The translations under genes and the position numbers were made by a program. A stretch of 64,000 bases of DNA, from the NCBI RefSeq assembly GCF_014649495.1, contig NZ_BMTD01000002.1:434001-498000 (forward strand), given 5' to 3'. Positions 8,724 to 18,062 of the stretch are shown piece by piece; position 1 is the first letter of the stretch, and each line of letters begins with the position of its first letter. The notes beneath the pieces were generated by a model. That model was not told the DNA's origin, did not search any database, and saw only the letters and a program-made list of their open reading frames with translations. Source of the stretch: Streptomyces filipinensis (lineage in GTDB: Bacteria; Actinomycetota; Actinomycetes; Streptomycetales; Streptomycetaceae).

Positions 8724-9488
8724 ATGAAGAGATCATCGGGCGTACGGCTGTGCGCCGCCGTGGCTGTGAGTGCGCTGTCGTTCGCCCTTGTCACCGGCTG
8801 CTCCCAGGGGGATGCGAAGAAGTCCGGTACGGCCGCGAAGGCGCTGAGCGCCGCGGAGTTGAAGAAGCGGATCATCGCCGCGGGCGAGGTGCCCGGGTAC
8901 CAGGTGGGGCCCGTGCCGGCCGCCCGAGCCAAGCCGATCACGACCGACAGCGCGCCGTGCCGGCCGCTGGTCCGCGTGATGAGCGCGCTCCCGCCGGCCG
9001 AGGCGGTGGCGAAGGCCGACCGGCTGGCGATGGAGAACCCGAAGAAGTCCCCCTCGGCCAAGCCGACCTCGCTGGACGACCTCGACGGGAAGAAGTTCGA
9101 GGAAGCGATGCACAGGTCCATGGACCGGGACGTCACCACGGTCACCCTCGCCTCGTACGAGGGGAACGGCGCGGAGCAGGCACTCGCGTCGGTCTCCGCC
9201 GCGGTCAAGGACTGCGGAAGCGGCTTCCCCGCCCAGCAGGCGGGCACGAAGGTGCGGTTCACCAAGGTCGCCGCGGAGAAGGCGACGGACACCGGGGACG
9301 GGGCGGCGGCGTTCACCGCGACGATGGACTCGGACGACGGGGACGCGGCGCCCGTCCACGCCGAGGTCGTCCGGCTCGGGAACACCCTGTCGGTCTACTT
9401 CACGTCGAACCTGGGCGCGATGATGGGCAAGAAGGCGTACGTGGTCTCGCCGGACGTCGTCAAGGCCCAGCAGGCCAAGCTGAAGTGA
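8724..9488 (+). CDS. Secreted lipoprotein, unknown function
   Basis: A 254-residue lipoprotein with signal peptide and lipobox LVTGC (Cys26), so it should be anchored outside the membrane. The mature part is Lys- and Ala-rich, with two further cysteines (in APCRPL and KDCGSG) that could form a disulfide, and segments typical of streptomycete PknH-like or sensor-type lipoproteins (YEGNGAEQALASVSAAVKDC). No catalytic motif was seen. It lies 42 bp after the wall-protein gene and may share its transcript. A strong terminator follows. Confidence 0.8.
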   Translation: MKRSSGVRLCAAVAVSALSFALVTGCSQGDAKKSGTAAKALSAAELKKRIIAAGEVPGYQVGPVPAARAKPITTDSAPCRPLVRVMSALPPAEAVAKADRLAMENPKKSPSAKPTSLDDLDGKKFEEAMHRSMDRDVTTVTLASYEGNGAEQALASVSAAVKDCGSGFPAQQAGTKVRFTKVAAEKATDTGDGAAAFTATMDSDDGDAAPVHAEVVRLGNTLSVYFTSNLGAMMGKKAYVVSPDVVKAQQAKLK

Positions 9489-9494
9489 CACGAA

Positions 9495-9525
9495 GACAGG
9501 GGCCCCGCACGGCGGGGCCCCTGTC
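9495..9525. terminator. Bidirectional hairpin terminator
   Basis: A perfect 14-bp stem (9495-9508 with 9512-9525) with a 3-nt loop between the converging lipoprotein and hutH genes. Confidence 0.9.
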
Positions 9526-9540
9526 TCCTGTGCCGGGACG

Positions 9541-11085
9541 TTACTGCAGCGGGCCGGTGACCGACTCCGCCGCGGTGACGAGGTGGCCGCCGCGCACGAA
9601 CGCGTCGGCGGCGGCCAGGTCGGGCGCCAGGAACCGGTCCGGGCCCGGGCCCTGCACACCGGCGGCGCGCACGGCCTCGATGACGGCCCGGGACGCCGGC
9701 GCCGGGGTGAGGCCCTCGCGCAGCTCGATGGCGCGGGTGGCCGCGTACAGCTCGACGGCGATGATCCGGGTCAGGTTGCCCACGGCGGTGCGCAGCTTGC
9801 GCGCGGCCGACCAGCCCATGGAGACGTGGTCCTCCTGCATGGCGGAGGACGGGATGGAGTCCGCGGAGGCGGGTACGGCCAGCCGCTTCATCTCGCTGAC
9901 CAGCGCGGCCTGCGTGTACTGGGCGATCATCAGCCCGGAGTCGACGCCGGCGTCGTCGGCGAGGAACGGCGGCAGGCCGTGGCTGCGGTTCTTGTCCAGC
10001 AGCCGGTCGGTGCGACGCTCGGCGATGGAGCCGAGGTCGGCCGCGGCGATGGCGAGGAAGTCCAGGACGTAGGCCACGGGCGCGCCGTGGAAGTTGCCGT
10101 TGGACTCCACGCGGCCGTCGGGCAGCACGACCGGGTTGTCGACGGCGGAGGCGAGTTCCCGCTCGGCGACCAGACGGGCGTGCGCCATGGTGTCGCGTCC
10201 GGCACCGGCGACCTGCGGGGCACAGCGCACCGAGTAGGCGTCCTGGACGCGCGGCGCGTCGTCCTGGTGGTGGCCGGTGAGCTGGGAGCCCTGCAGCACG
10301 GCGAGCATGTTGGCGGCGGAGGCGCCCTGGCCCGGGTGCGGACGGATGGCGTGCAGCTCGGGGGCGAGCACCTTGTCCGTGCCGAGCAGCGCCTCCAGGC
10401 TGAGCGCGGCGGTGATGTCAGCGGACTTGTAGAGGGTGTCGAGGTCGGCGAGGGCCATGACCAGCATGCCGAGCATGCCGTCGGTGCCGTTGAGGAGGGC
10501 GAGGCCCTCCTTCTCGCGCAGCTCGACGGGCTGGATCCCGTGCTCGGCGAGCAGCTCACCGGCGGGCCGGACGGTGCCGTCGGGGCCTTCCGCGTCCCCC
10601 TCGCCCATGAGGGTCAGGGCGCAGTGGGACAGCGGGGCCAGGTCGCCGGAGCAGCCGAGGGAGCCGTACTCGTGGACGACCGGGGTGATCCCGGCGTTCA
10701 GCACGTCGGCCATGGTCTGCGCGACCTCGGGCCGGACGCCGGTGTGCCCGGAGCAGACCGTCTTCAGGCGCAGGAACATCAGGGCCCTTACGACCTCCCG
10801 CTCGACCCTCGGTCCCATGCCGGCGGCGTGCGAGCGGACGATGTTGCGCTGCAGCTGGGCGCGCAGTTCCTGGCTGATGTGCCGGGTCGCCAGGGCACCG
10901 AAGCCGGTGGAGACGCCGTAGACCGGTTCCGGCTTGGCCGCCAGGGCGTCCACGATCTCGCGGGCCGCGGCGAGGGCCGCCACCGCCTGCGCCGACAGCT
11001 CGACGCGGGCACCGCCGCGCGCCACGGCGAGAACGTCGGACGCCGTGACACCGGACGTCCCCACCACCACAGTGTGCATATCCAT
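9541..11085 (-). CDS. hutH: Histidine ammonia-lyase
   Basis: Deaminates L-histidine to trans-urocanate and ammonia, the first step of histidine use. The 514 residues match the length of Streptomyces HutH. GSLGCSGDLAPL carries the Cys-Ser-Gly triad that cyclises to the MIO electrophile, and other family segments are present (YGVSTGFG, GNFHGAPVAY, QEDHVSMGW). Of two nearby ATGs, 11085 is preferred: TACGCT ends 7 nt before it, suggesting a leaderless transcript, and there is no Shine-Dalgarno. The downstream Hut genes are not adjacent, as usual in Streptomyces. The product is cytoplasmic and tetrameric by family. Confidence 0.96.
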   Translation of the reverse strand: MDMHTVVVGTSGVTASDVLAVARGGARVELSAQAVAALAAAREIVDALAAKPEPVYGVSTGFGALATRHISQELRAQLQRNIVRSHAAGMGPRVEREVVRALMFLRLKTVCSGHTGVRPEVAQTMADVLNAGITPVVHEYGSLGCSGDLAPLSHCALTLMGEGDAEGPDGTVRPAGELLAEHGIQPVELREKEGLALLNGTDGMLGMLVMALADLDTLYKSADITAALSLEALLGTDKVLAPELHAIRPHPGQGASAANMLAVLQGSQLTGHHQDDAPRVQDAYSVRCAPQVAGAGRDTMAHARLVAERELASAVDNPVVLPDGRVESNGNFHGAPVAYVLDFLAIAAADLGSIAERRTDRLLDKNRSHGLPPFLADDAGVDSGLMIAQYTQAALVSEMKRLAVPASADSIPSSAMQEDHVSMGWSAARKLRTAVGNLTRIIAVELYAATRAIELREGLTPAPASRAVIEAVRAAGVQGPGPDRFLAPDLAAADAFVRGGHLVTAAESVTGPLQ

Positions 11086-11167
11086 ATTCAGGAGCGTACG
11101 CATTGAATGCGGGGATGTCACTAGTGGCGGACGGGAGTGCCCCTTACCGAAGCGTGTGGGCTTCGCC

Positions 11168-12310
11168 TCACGGCCGGCGTCCGCGGAACCGGCGCCGTTC
11201 GGCCTGCGCCGGCGGCGGCTCGTCGGCCAGCCGGACGACCGGATCCTGCGGCCCCTCCCGGCCCGCGACCACCGGCCGGTCCACGCCCAGGGCCTTGGCC
11301 CGGTACTGGGCCGCGTCGGCGAGCCGGAACAGCCGCCGGGCGTCGCGCACCTCCCCGATCGGGTCCTCGGTCGAGGCGATCCCGCACGCCACACCTTCCC
11401 CCAGCTCCAACTCCCCCGCCCTGCGGCACAGTTCGTCCGCCGCCTTGACGACGTCGTCGGCGGGCGGCCCGACCGCCAGCAGACAGAACTCGTCCCCGCC
11501 GAGCCGCGCGGCAAGCGCGCCCGGCACCATCGCCCCGCACAGCGACAGCACCGAGCCGAAACGCTCCAGCAGCCGGTCGCCCACGGCGTGCCCGAGGGTG
11601 TCGTTGACCCGCTTCAGCCCGTTGAGATCGCAGACGACGAGACTGACGGCCGCGCCCTGCGTGCGGTGCCGCTCGACGGCCTCCTCCAGGCGCACGTCCA
11701 CGGCCCGGCGGTTGGCGAGTCCGGTGAGGGCGTCGGTGAACGCCAGCCGGCGGGCCTCCTCCAGCCGCTCGGTCTGGGCGAGCCCGGCGGCCACGACGGA
11801 GGCCAGCACGGTGGCGAAGTCGGCGTCGGCCCGGTCGAAGACGGGGGCGTCGACGGGACGGGCGACGTACAGCTCGCCCCAGGCCCGGCCGTGCAGCACG
11901 ACGGGCGCGACGACACAGCAGCCGCGCCCCCTGCGGCGCAGGGCGGCGACGCGCCGGTGGAAGTACCCGGGGGTGCCGGCGGCGGTCCCCTCGGCGGTCT
12001 CCACCCAGGCGTTGGCCCCGCCGCCGCCGGCCCACCGCTCGTGCAGGAACTCGGTGATCTCCGGGAACTGGTGCACCGGGTAGGCCTCGGACTCCGGGAA
12101 CTCCTCCTCGTCCGGGCACCGGTCCCCCACGTTCACGAGGACGCGCAGACGACCCAGCTGCCGCTCCCACACCGACAGTGCGGCGAACCCGCCGTCCAGC
12201 GCCCGGCAGGCGCCGAGCGCGGCGGCCTGCCAGGTGTCACGCGGGGTGCGGGCCGCCGCCATCCCCTGCGCCAGCGCCACGACCGCGGCCAGCCTCCTGT
12301 CCTCGCCCAT
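11168..12310 (-). CDS. cdgE: GAF-GGDEF diguanylate cyclase
   Basis: A 380-residue cytoplasmic enzyme expected to make cyclic di-GMP from GTP. Residues about 15-185 form a GAF-like sensor (CCVVAPVVLHGRAWGELYVARP). The GGDEF domain begins near 215 (DALTGLANRRAVD) and contains the intact active motif LGGDEF. No transmembrane helix, EAL domain or clear RxxD inhibitory site stands before it. The gene next to hutH corresponds by context and architecture to the S. coelicolor diguanylate cyclase named CdgE; I recall that name rather than proving it. TAACCT lies 6 nt before the ATG, with GGAG also present. C-di-GMP controls development through BldD. Confidence 0.88.
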   Translation of the reverse strand: MGEDRRLAAVVALAQGMAAARTPRDTWQAAALGACRALDGGFAALSVWERQLGRLRVLVNVGDRCPDEEEFPESEAYPVHQFPEITEFLHERWAGGGGANAWVETAEGTAAGTPGYFHRRVAALRRRGRGCCVVAPVVLHGRAWGELYVARPVDAPVFDRADADFATVLASVVAAGLAQTERLEEARRLAFTDALTGLANRRAVDVRLEEAVERHRTQGAAVSLVVCDLNGLKRVNDTLGHAVGDRLLERFGSVLSLCGAMVPGALAARLGGDEFCLLAVGPPADDVVKAADELCRRAGELELGEGVACGIASTEDPIGEVRDARRLFRLADAAQYRAKALGVDRPVVAGREGPQDPVVRLADEPPPAQAERRRFRGRRP

Positions 12311-12422
12311 TACTCCAGGTTAGGGATGATTTGCGGGATTCGGGACGTGGGTGCGGCGATCAGGTGGTGGGCCCTCGCGGAAGGCCGGGTGCGGGTCCAC
12401 CGGGGCCGCGGCGCGGGGCGCC

Positions 12423-13217
12423 CTACTCGCCCGGCCACTGCGGCTCGCGCTTCTCGTTGAACGCCGCCACGCCCTCCGCCCGGTCCCCCGAGAACGCCAC
12501 GGAACGCCACGCCGCGTCCTCGACCTCAAGACCCGCCCGCAGATCCAGCCCGTGCCCCAGGCGCAGCGCCCGCTTGGCGGCCCGCAGCCCGACCGGCGAG
12601 TTCCCGGCGATACGGGCGGCCAGCGCGAGGGCCTCCTCGCGGTCGCGCCCCGCGTCCACGAGCTGGTCGACCAGCCCCAGCCCGGCCGCCTCCGCCGCCT
12701 CCACCCGCCGCGCCGAGAAGATCAGCTCCGCCGCCCGCGCCGCCCCGACCCGCCGCGGCAGCAGCTGCGTACCGCCACCGCCCGGAATCACGCCCACGGA
12801 CACCTCCGGCAGCCCCACCACCGCCGTACGGTCGGCCACGATCAGATCGCAGGACAGGGCCAGCTCGAAACCCCCGCCCAGCGCGAACCCGTGCACCGCC
12901 GCGATCGTCGGCATCGGCAGCTCCAGCACCCCGGTGTACGCCCCGCGCGCCACCGGCCGCTGCCGCAGCAGGTCGGCGTCGCTGAAGGAGTTCCGCTCCT
13001 TCAGGTCCGCCCCGACACAGAACGCCCGCTCGTGGGACGAGGTCAGGACCACCACACGCGCGTCCCGGTCGGCGGCCAGCGCCGCGCACGCGCCGGCGAG
13101 GGAGCGGGCCATCTCCGTCGAGACGGCGTTCATGGCCTTGGGCCGGTCCAGCACCAGCTCCGCGACGTACCCGTGCCGCCGCACCAGCACGAACTCCCCG
13201 AACCGCTCCTCGCCCAT
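12423..13217 (-). CDS. Enoyl-CoA hydratase/isomerase family protein
   Basis: A 264-residue crotonase-fold enzyme, expected to hydrate or isomerise acyl-CoA substrates. Family marks are the oxyanion-hole segments (AFCVGADLKE near residue 68 and HGFALGGGFELALSCD near 110) and GVIPGGGGTQLLPR. It carries Glu in the second catalytic region (LPEVSVG), but the exact reaction cannot be set. It stands apart from other fatty acid genes but about 3 kb from the acyl-CoA carboxylase cluster. A tandem repeat just upstream is a likely operator. Confidence 0.9.
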   Translation of the reverse strand: MGEERFGEFVLVRRHGYVAELVLDRPKAMNAVSTEMARSLAGACAALAADRDARVVVLTSSHERAFCVGADLKERNSFSDADLLRQRPVARGAYTGVLELPMPTIAAVHGFALGGGFELALSCDLIVADRTAVVGLPEVSVGVIPGGGGTQLLPRRVGAARAAELIFSARRVEAAEAAGLGLVDQLVDAGRDREEALALAARIAGNSPVGLRAAKRALRLGHGLDLRAGLEVEDAAWRSVAFSGDRAEGVAAFNEKREPQWPGE

Positions 13218-13234
13218 GACACCCTCCGGCTGAC

Positions 13235-13254
13235 GTGTTAACGCGTGTTAACGC
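13235..13254. promoter_or_regulatory. Candidate operator: tandem GTGTTAACGC
   Basis: Two exact head-to-tail copies of GTGTTAACGC (13235-13244, 13245-13254) begin 18 bp upstream of the enoyl-CoA hydratase start. The pair also forms an inverted repeat, TTAAC-GCGT-GTTAA. The A/T-rich core is conspicuous in this GC-rich DNA and typical of a TetR-like repressor site. The cognate regulator is not identifiable here. Confidence 0.5.
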
Positions 13255-13413
13255 ACTGTCGGGCCGATCATCGCAGCCGTACCCGACCTCGGGAAAGCCC
13301 ACGGGGCTACGCCCGTTCGAGTGACATCCCGCCCGTCCCGCCCCACATCGCCCACAGGACCGCATAGCGTGCGTCCGCCACGGCACGCCCGGGGCACGGC
13401 GGGGAGGGGAACC

Positions 13414-14016
13414 ATGTCAGAGGGGCCGGAGGGGCACGGCGAGCCGGCCGGGGCGTCCGCCGTACGACGCGGACGGCACCGCAAGCCACGCCCTCGCAAG
13501 GTGCTGCTCGCCGCCGGCGGGCTCGCCCTGGCCGCGGGCGCGCTCAGCCTGCTCCGGGTCACGCCGGACTCGGGGGTCGGAGTCCCGGGCACGGCGGAGG
13601 CCGAACCCCGCCCCGACGGGGGCGCCACGGACCACGCGGGGAACACCGCCGCCACGGTCGCCGCGAGCCCCACCGCGCTGCCCTCGGCGACCTCCGTCAT
13701 GGGCGGCCGCGCGCTCGTGCCGGCGGCCACCGCTCCGGGCGGGACCCGCACCGGCCGGGCCACGCCCACGGCACCACCCGGCAGCACCGCCGCGCCGAAC
13801 GCCGCCCCCACCAGGCCGGCCTCCGTCCCGGACACCCCGTCACGCCCCTCGCCGACGACGTCCGCCCCGCCCCCGGCCCCGACGCCCTCCCGGACCGCAC
13901 CGGCCACCCCGGCGCCCACCCACGGCTCCGCGGACCCCGGTCCGGGCGGGCTGTGCGTACCGGTGCTGGGCCTGTGCGTGGACGCACACGGCCACTCCGG
14001 CCACTCCGGCCACTGA
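13414..14016 (+). CDS. Proline/alanine-rich membrane-anchored or exported protein
   Basis: A 200-residue protein with a basic N-terminus (RRGRHRKPRPRK, residues about 18-30), one hydrophobic segment at about 31-45 acting as anchor or signal, then a long disordered Ala/Pro/Thr/Ser tail. It ends in GLCVPVLGLCVDAHGHSGHSGH, with two cysteines in a repeated GLCV unit and four histidines, which could bind metal. GGGGAGGGGA stands just before the ATG. I do not recognise a family. It is likely extracytoplasmic, and its function is unknown. Confidence 0.7.
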   Translation: MSEGPEGHGEPAGASAVRRGRHRKPRPRKVLLAAGGLALAAGALSLLRVTPDSGVGVPGTAEAEPRPDGGATDHAGNTAATVAASPTALPSATSVMGGRALVPAATAPGGTRTGRATPTAPPGSTAAPNAAPTRPASVPDTPSRPSPTTSAPPPAPTPSRTAPATPAPTHGSADPGPGGLCVPVLGLCVDAHGHSGHSGH

Positions 14017-14062
14017 CGCGCTACGGAAAGGACGGCCGGACGACCGCGCGAGGGTTACGGCG

Positions 14063-15175
14063 TTACGGCTGGCCGTCGCGCCGGGTCAGCAGCCAGGGCT
14101 CGACCACACCGAGCCCGCGGACCGGCCGCTGCCACATCGGCTGCAGCGCGAAGCGGTACACCGGCGGCTCCTCGCCCTCCTTCTCGGCGGCCGCGGCGGC
14201 CTCGGCCGCCTCGGCCTCGGAGGCGGGCGCCTCACCGGCGCGGATCAGCTCCTCGGCGAAGGCGCTGTCCACCAGCACGGCGTCCCGGGGGGCTATCGAG
14301 GTCAGCCGGGAGGCCAGGTTCACCGTCGTACCGAACACATCACCCATACGAGTGGTGACCGTGCCGAACGCCATGCCGACCCGCAGCTCCGGCATCGTCT
14401 CGTCGTTCGCCAGCGTCTCGACCAGCCGCAGCGCGATGTCCGCGGCGACACCGGCGTCGTCGGCCGCGTACAGCACCTCGTCGCCGAGGGTCTTGATCAG
14501 CCGGCCGCCGCGCGCGGCCACCAGGTCGGCGGCCGTCGTCTCGAACGCCTCGACCAGCTCGCCGAGCTCCTCCTCCTCCATCCGGCGGGTCAGCCGGGTG
14601 AACCCGACGAGGTCGGCGAAGCCGACGGCGAGCCGCCGGTCGACCATCTCCTCGTCGTCCGCCGACTGCACGACCCGTCCGGCCGAGGCGGCGAGCTGGC
14701 GGCGCCAGACGTAGACCAGGAACTCCTCCAGCTCGGGCAGGAGCAGCTCGACGATCGGATACGTCACCTCGGTGCGGGTCATTCCCGGCTCGGGCGGCTC
14801 GGTCAGGCCCTCCAGGAAGGAATCCATCTGCCACTCGGCCAACCGGGCGGTGGTCTGCCCGGTGGACCGGGCCACCTGCACCGCCATGGCCTCGCTGAGC
14901 AGCCCCGCTTCGACCAGACCGGCGAGGCGGCGCAGGGCCAGAACGTCGGCCTCGGTGAGCGCCTTGGCCTGGCCGATGTCGGCGAAGCCCATGGCCCGCC
15001 AGAACCGTGAGGCCAGCTCCATGGAGACGCCGGCGCTGCGGGCCGCCTGGAACGGGGTGTAGCGGCGCTCGGCGCCCAGGATGAGCTGTTCGAGGCGCAG
15101 GGCCAGCGGGTCCTCGCCCGGATCGGCGGCGTCCGCGTCCGCGCCCGCGCCGGAGCCCGTGTCGTCGACGGTCAC
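14063..15175 (-). CDS. cya: Class III adenylate cyclase
   Basis: A 370-residue cytoplasmic enzyme making cAMP from ATP. Residues about 20-160 resemble the regulatory domain of mycobacterial Rv1264 (ERRYTPFQAARSAGVSMELASRF), an autoinhibitory pH-sensing module. The cyclase domain spans about 185-340. The metal-binding Asp are seen in VGFADLVGFT and GDEVLY, and the C-terminal part has GDVFGTTVNLASRL with the Asn and Arg of the transition-state site. S. coelicolor has one main cya gene in this setting; cAMP acts in spore germination and development. It lies downstream of birA, separated by 305 bp that hold a dispersed repeat. Confidence 0.93.
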   Translation of the reverse strand: MTVDDTGSGAGADADAADPGEDPLALRLEQLILGAERRYTPFQAARSAGVSMELASRFWRAMGFADIGQAKALTEADVLALRRLAGLVEAGLLSEAMAVQVARSTGQTTARLAEWQMDSFLEGLTEPPEPGMTRTEVTYPIVELLLPELEEFLVYVWRRQLAASAGRVVQSADDEEMVDRRLAVGFADLVGFTRLTRRMEEEELGELVEAFETTAADLVAARGGRLIKTLGDEVLYAADDAGVAADIALRLVETLANDETMPELRVGMAFGTVTTRMGDVFGTTVNLASRLTSIAPRDAVLVDSAFAEELIRAGEAPASEAEAAEAAAAAEKEGEEPPVYRFALQPMWQRPVRGLGVVEPWLLTRRDGQP

Positions 15176-15320
15176 GCCTGCTGCCCTTCCGATCTGCCGC
15201 GGTCACGTTTCGACCGGCCTCAACTCTACGGCAGGTGTGCGCCAGCTCACTCCGTCGGGTTCGGCCGGCGGTTCACTTCCCGGTACCGGGTGCGCTGGCC
15301 GGCGTCGGTGCCTGCCACCT

Positions 15321-15338
15321 TGGGGGCTGCCGCCCCCA
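15321..15338. repeat. Short GC hairpin in the birA-cya gap
   Basis: TGGGGGC-TGCC-GCCCCCA forms a 7-bp stem within the 305-bp gap between birA and cya. It may be part of the adjacent dispersed repeat block or a weak terminator. Confidence 0.45.
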
Positions 15339-15396
15339 GACCCCCGCATCGGACCAGGTCCGGGATGCTTCCACCCTTGCCGACCGCGGGTCCCGG

Positions 15397-15436
15397 GGGG
15401 CTGATCGCGCAGTTCCCCGCGCCCCTTGCGGGGCGC
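15397..15436 (-). repeat. Dispersed Streptomyces palindromic repeat, copy 1
   Basis: On the minus strand this reads as the sequence GGGGCGCGGGGAACTGCGCG followed by ATCAGCCCC, a short intergenic element common in Streptomyces genomes. It adjoins a 7-bp hairpin (15419-15436). Degraded relatives occur at 18282-18303, 22007-22035 and 43743-43770. The rest of the 305-bp gap shows no gene. Confidence 0.7.
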
Positions 15437-15480
15437 TGCACTCGCCGCACGCCCGAGCCGCACCGCAGCCGCGGGCGGCG

Positions 15481-16341
15481 TCACGCGGGGCGCAGATGGA
15501 CGATGTCCCCCGCTCCCACCGGCTCCCGCGTCCCCTCCTGTGTCGCGATGACGAGCCGCCCGTCCCCGTCGACCGCCACGGCCTCGCCCACGATCGAACG
15601 CTCCCCCGGCAGCTCGGCCCGCACCGTGCGCCCCAGCGTCGCGCACCCCGCCGCGTACGCCTCCTGAAGGCCACTGGCGGCAGGGTCCCCGCCCGCCGCC
15701 CGCCAGCGCCCGTACCAGTCCTCCAACGACCGCAGCACCGCCCGCAGCAGCGGATCCCGGTCCGTGCCCGTCGCCCCGGCCAGCACCAGCGACCCCGCCT
15801 GCGGCACCGGCAGTTCGTCCGCGCGCAGCGTGACGTTGATGCCGACCCCGACGACCACACCGTCGGTGCCGGCCCGCTCCGCGAGGATGCCCCCGGCCTT
15901 GCGCTCCTCGCCCTCCACCGTCACCAGCAGGTCGTTCGGCCACTTCAGGGCCGTGTCCACGCCCGCCGCCCGGGCCAGCCCGGTCGCCACGGCGACACCG
16001 GTGAGCAGCGGCACCCAGCCCCACCGCGCCACCGGCACCTCGACGGGCCGCAACAGCACCGAGAAGAAGAGGCCCGAGCGCGGCGGCGCCGTCCAGCGGC
16101 GGTCCAGCCGGCCCTTGCCCGCCGTCTGTTCCTCCGCCACCAGCACCGCGCCCTCACCGGCCCGGCCGGCGGCGGCCCGCGCGACCAGGTCGGAGTTGGT
16201 GGAGCCGGTGCGCTGCACCACGTCCACCTCGCGGTACAGACCTCCCTCCCGGACCAGTGCGCGCCGCAGTGCCACGGCGTTCAACGGAGGACGGTCCAGG
16301 TCGGACCAGCGGCTGTCGTCTGATGCATTGTGCGGCGTCAT
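15481..16341 (-). CDS. birA: Biotin--[acyl-CoA carboxylase] ligase
   Basis: A 286-residue cytoplasmic enzyme that activates biotin with ATP and attaches it to the BCCP lysine of acyl-CoA carboxylase. The family core is present: VVQRTGSTNSD (biotinyl-AMP loop neighbourhood), AEEQTAGKGRLDR (the GRGRxxR-like binding loop, here GKGRLDR), KWPNDLLV and VVGVGINV. There is no N-terminal DNA-binding HTH, so it is a class I ligase without the repressor role. It is divergent from pccB and near accA2, which carries its target lysine. TAGGGT lies 7 nt before the ATG, so the transcript is probably leaderless. Confidence 0.93.
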   Translation of the reverse strand: MTPHNASDDSRWSDLDRPPLNAVALRRALVREGGLYREVDVVQRTGSTNSDLVARAAAGRAGEGAVLVAEEQTAGKGRLDRRWTAPPRSGLFFSVLLRPVEVPVARWGWVPLLTGVAVATGLARAAGVDTALKWPNDLLVTVEGEERKAGGILAERAGTDGVVVGVGINVTLRADELPVPQAGSLVLAGATGTDRDPLLRAVLRSLEDWYGRWRAAGGDPAASGLQEAYAAGCATLGRTVRAELPGERSIVGEAVAVDGDGRLVIATQEGTREPVGAGDIVHLRPA

Positions 16342-16451
16342 GCAAGTCACCCTAGGTGTGGGAAACGCCGCACTGCCGACGCCCGGGCCCAGCACTACTC
16401 TACGGATGAGTAACCGTCCCCCCTTTTGAGCAGGCAGGGAGCCGCATCCCG

Positions 16452-18053
16452 ATGTCCGAGCCGGAAGAGCGCCACGAGATCCAAGGGATCGACATTCACA
16501 CGACCGCGGGCAAGCTCGCGGATCTCCAGCGTCGCATCCATGAGGCGACGCACGCCGGCTCGGAGCGCGCCGTCGAAAAGCAGCACGCCAAGGGCAAGCT
16601 GACGGCGCGTGAGCGGATCGAGCTGCTGCTGGACGAGGGGTCGTTCGTCGAGCTCGACGAGTTCGCCCGGCACCGGTCCACGAACTTCGGGCTGGAGAAG
16701 AACCGGCCGTACGGCGACGGTGTCGTCACCGGGTACGGCACGGTGGACGGACGGCCGGTCGCCGTGTTCTCGCAGGACTTCACCGTCTTCGGCGGGGCGT
16801 TGGGCGAGGTCTACGGCCAGAAGATCGTCAAGGTGATGGACTTCGCGCTGAAGACCGGCTGCCCGGTCATCGGCATCAACGACTCCGGCGGCGCCCGGAT
16901 CCAGGAGGGGGTCGCCTCCCTCGGCGCGTACGGCGAGATCTTCCGCCGCAACACCCACGCCTCCGGTGTCATCCCGCAGATCAGCCTCGTCGTCGGCCCC
17001 TGCGCCGGCGGAGCCGTGTACTCCCCGGCCATCACCGACTTCACGGTCATGGTCGACCAGACCTCGCACATGTTCATCACCGGCCCGGACGTCATCAAGA
17101 CCGTCACCGGCGAGGACGTCGGCTTCGAGGAGCTGGGCGGCGCCCGTACGCACAACGCGACCTCCGGCGTGGCCCACCACATGGCCGGGGACGAGAAGGA
17201 CGCCATCGAGTACGTCAAGCAGCTGCTGTCGTACCTGCCGTCCAACAACCTCTCCGAGGCCCCGGTCTTCCCCGAGGAGGCGGACCTCGCCGTCAGCGAC
17301 GAGGACCGCGAGCTGGACACCCTCGTCCCGGACAGCGCGAACCAGCCGTACGACATCCGCACGGTGGTCGAACACGTCCTGGACGACGCCGAGTTCTTCG
17401 AGACGCAGGCCCTGTTCGCGCCGAACATCGTCACCGGGTTCGGGCGGGTCGAGGGCCACCCCGTGGGCGTGGTCGCCAACCAGCCGATGCAGTTCGCCGG
17501 CTGCCTGGACATCGACGCGTCCGAGAAGGCCGCGCGGTTCGTGCGCACCTGCGACGCGTTCAACGTCCCGGTGCTGACCTTCGTGGACGTCCCCGGCTTC
17601 CTGCCGGGCGTCGACCAGGAGCACACCGGCATCATCCGGCGCGGCGCCAAACTGATCTACGCCTACGCGGAGGCGACGGTCCCGCTGATCACCGTCATCA
17701 CCCGCAAGGCCTTCGGCGGGGCGTACGACGTCATGGGCTCCAAGCACCTCGGCGCCGACCTCAACCTGGCCTGGCCGACCGCGCAGATCGCCGTGATGGG
17801 CGCCCAGGGCGCGGTCAACATCCTGCACCGCCGCACCATCGCCGAGGCCGAGGACGTCGACGGCACCCGCGCGCGGCTGATCCAGGAGTACGAGGACGCC
17901 CTCCTCAACCCGTACGTGGCGGCCGAGCGCGGCTACATCGACGCGGTGATCATGCCGTCCGACACCCGCTCCCACATCGTCCGTGGCCTGCGTCAGCTGC
18001 GTACGAAGCGGGAATCCCTGCCTCCGAAGAAGCACGGCAACATCCCCCTCTAA
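16452..18053 (+). CDS. pccB: Acyl-CoA (propionyl-CoA) carboxylase beta subunit
   Basis: The carboxyltransferase of the acyl-CoA carboxylase complex, moving CO2 from biotin on AccA2 to propionyl-CoA to give methylmalonyl-CoA. It is 533 residues; S. coelicolor PccB is about 530 and nearly identical throughout. Both crotonase-like halves are complete: [43 protein letters not shown], then [21 protein letters not shown] and [13 protein letters not shown]. The aspartate of FVDVPGF-type sites, which with PccB sets propionyl preference, lies in the usual region. It begins a unit with pccE 9 bp downstream. The methylmalonyl-CoA supplies polyketide extender units and odd-chain metabolism. Confidence 0.96.
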   Translation: MSEPEERHEIQGIDIHTTAGKLADLQRRIHEATHAGSERAVEKQHAKGKLTARERIELLLDEGSFVELDEFARHRSTNFGLEKNRPYGDGVVTGYGTVDGRPVAVFSQDFTVFGGALGEVYGQKIVKVMDFALKTGCPVIGINDSGGARIQEGVASLGAYGEIFRRNTHASGVIPQISLVVGPCAGGAVYSPAITDFTVMVDQTSHMFITGPDVIKTVTGEDVGFEELGGARTHNATSGVAHHMAGDEKDAIEYVKQLLSYLPSNNLSEAPVFPEEADLAVSDEDRELDTLVPDSANQPYDIRTVVEHVLDDAEFFETQALFAPNIVTGFGRVEGHPVGVVANQPMQFAGCLDIDASEKAARFVRTCDAFNVPVLTFVDVPGFLPGVDQEHTGIIRRGAKLIYAYAEATVPLITVITRKAFGGAYDVMGSKHLGADLNLAWPTAQIAVMGAQGAVNILHRRTIAEAEDVDGTRARLIQEYEDALLNPYVAAERGYIDAVIMPSDTRSHIVRGLRQLRTKRESLPPKKHGNIPL

Positions 18054-18062
18054 GGAGCCGCT

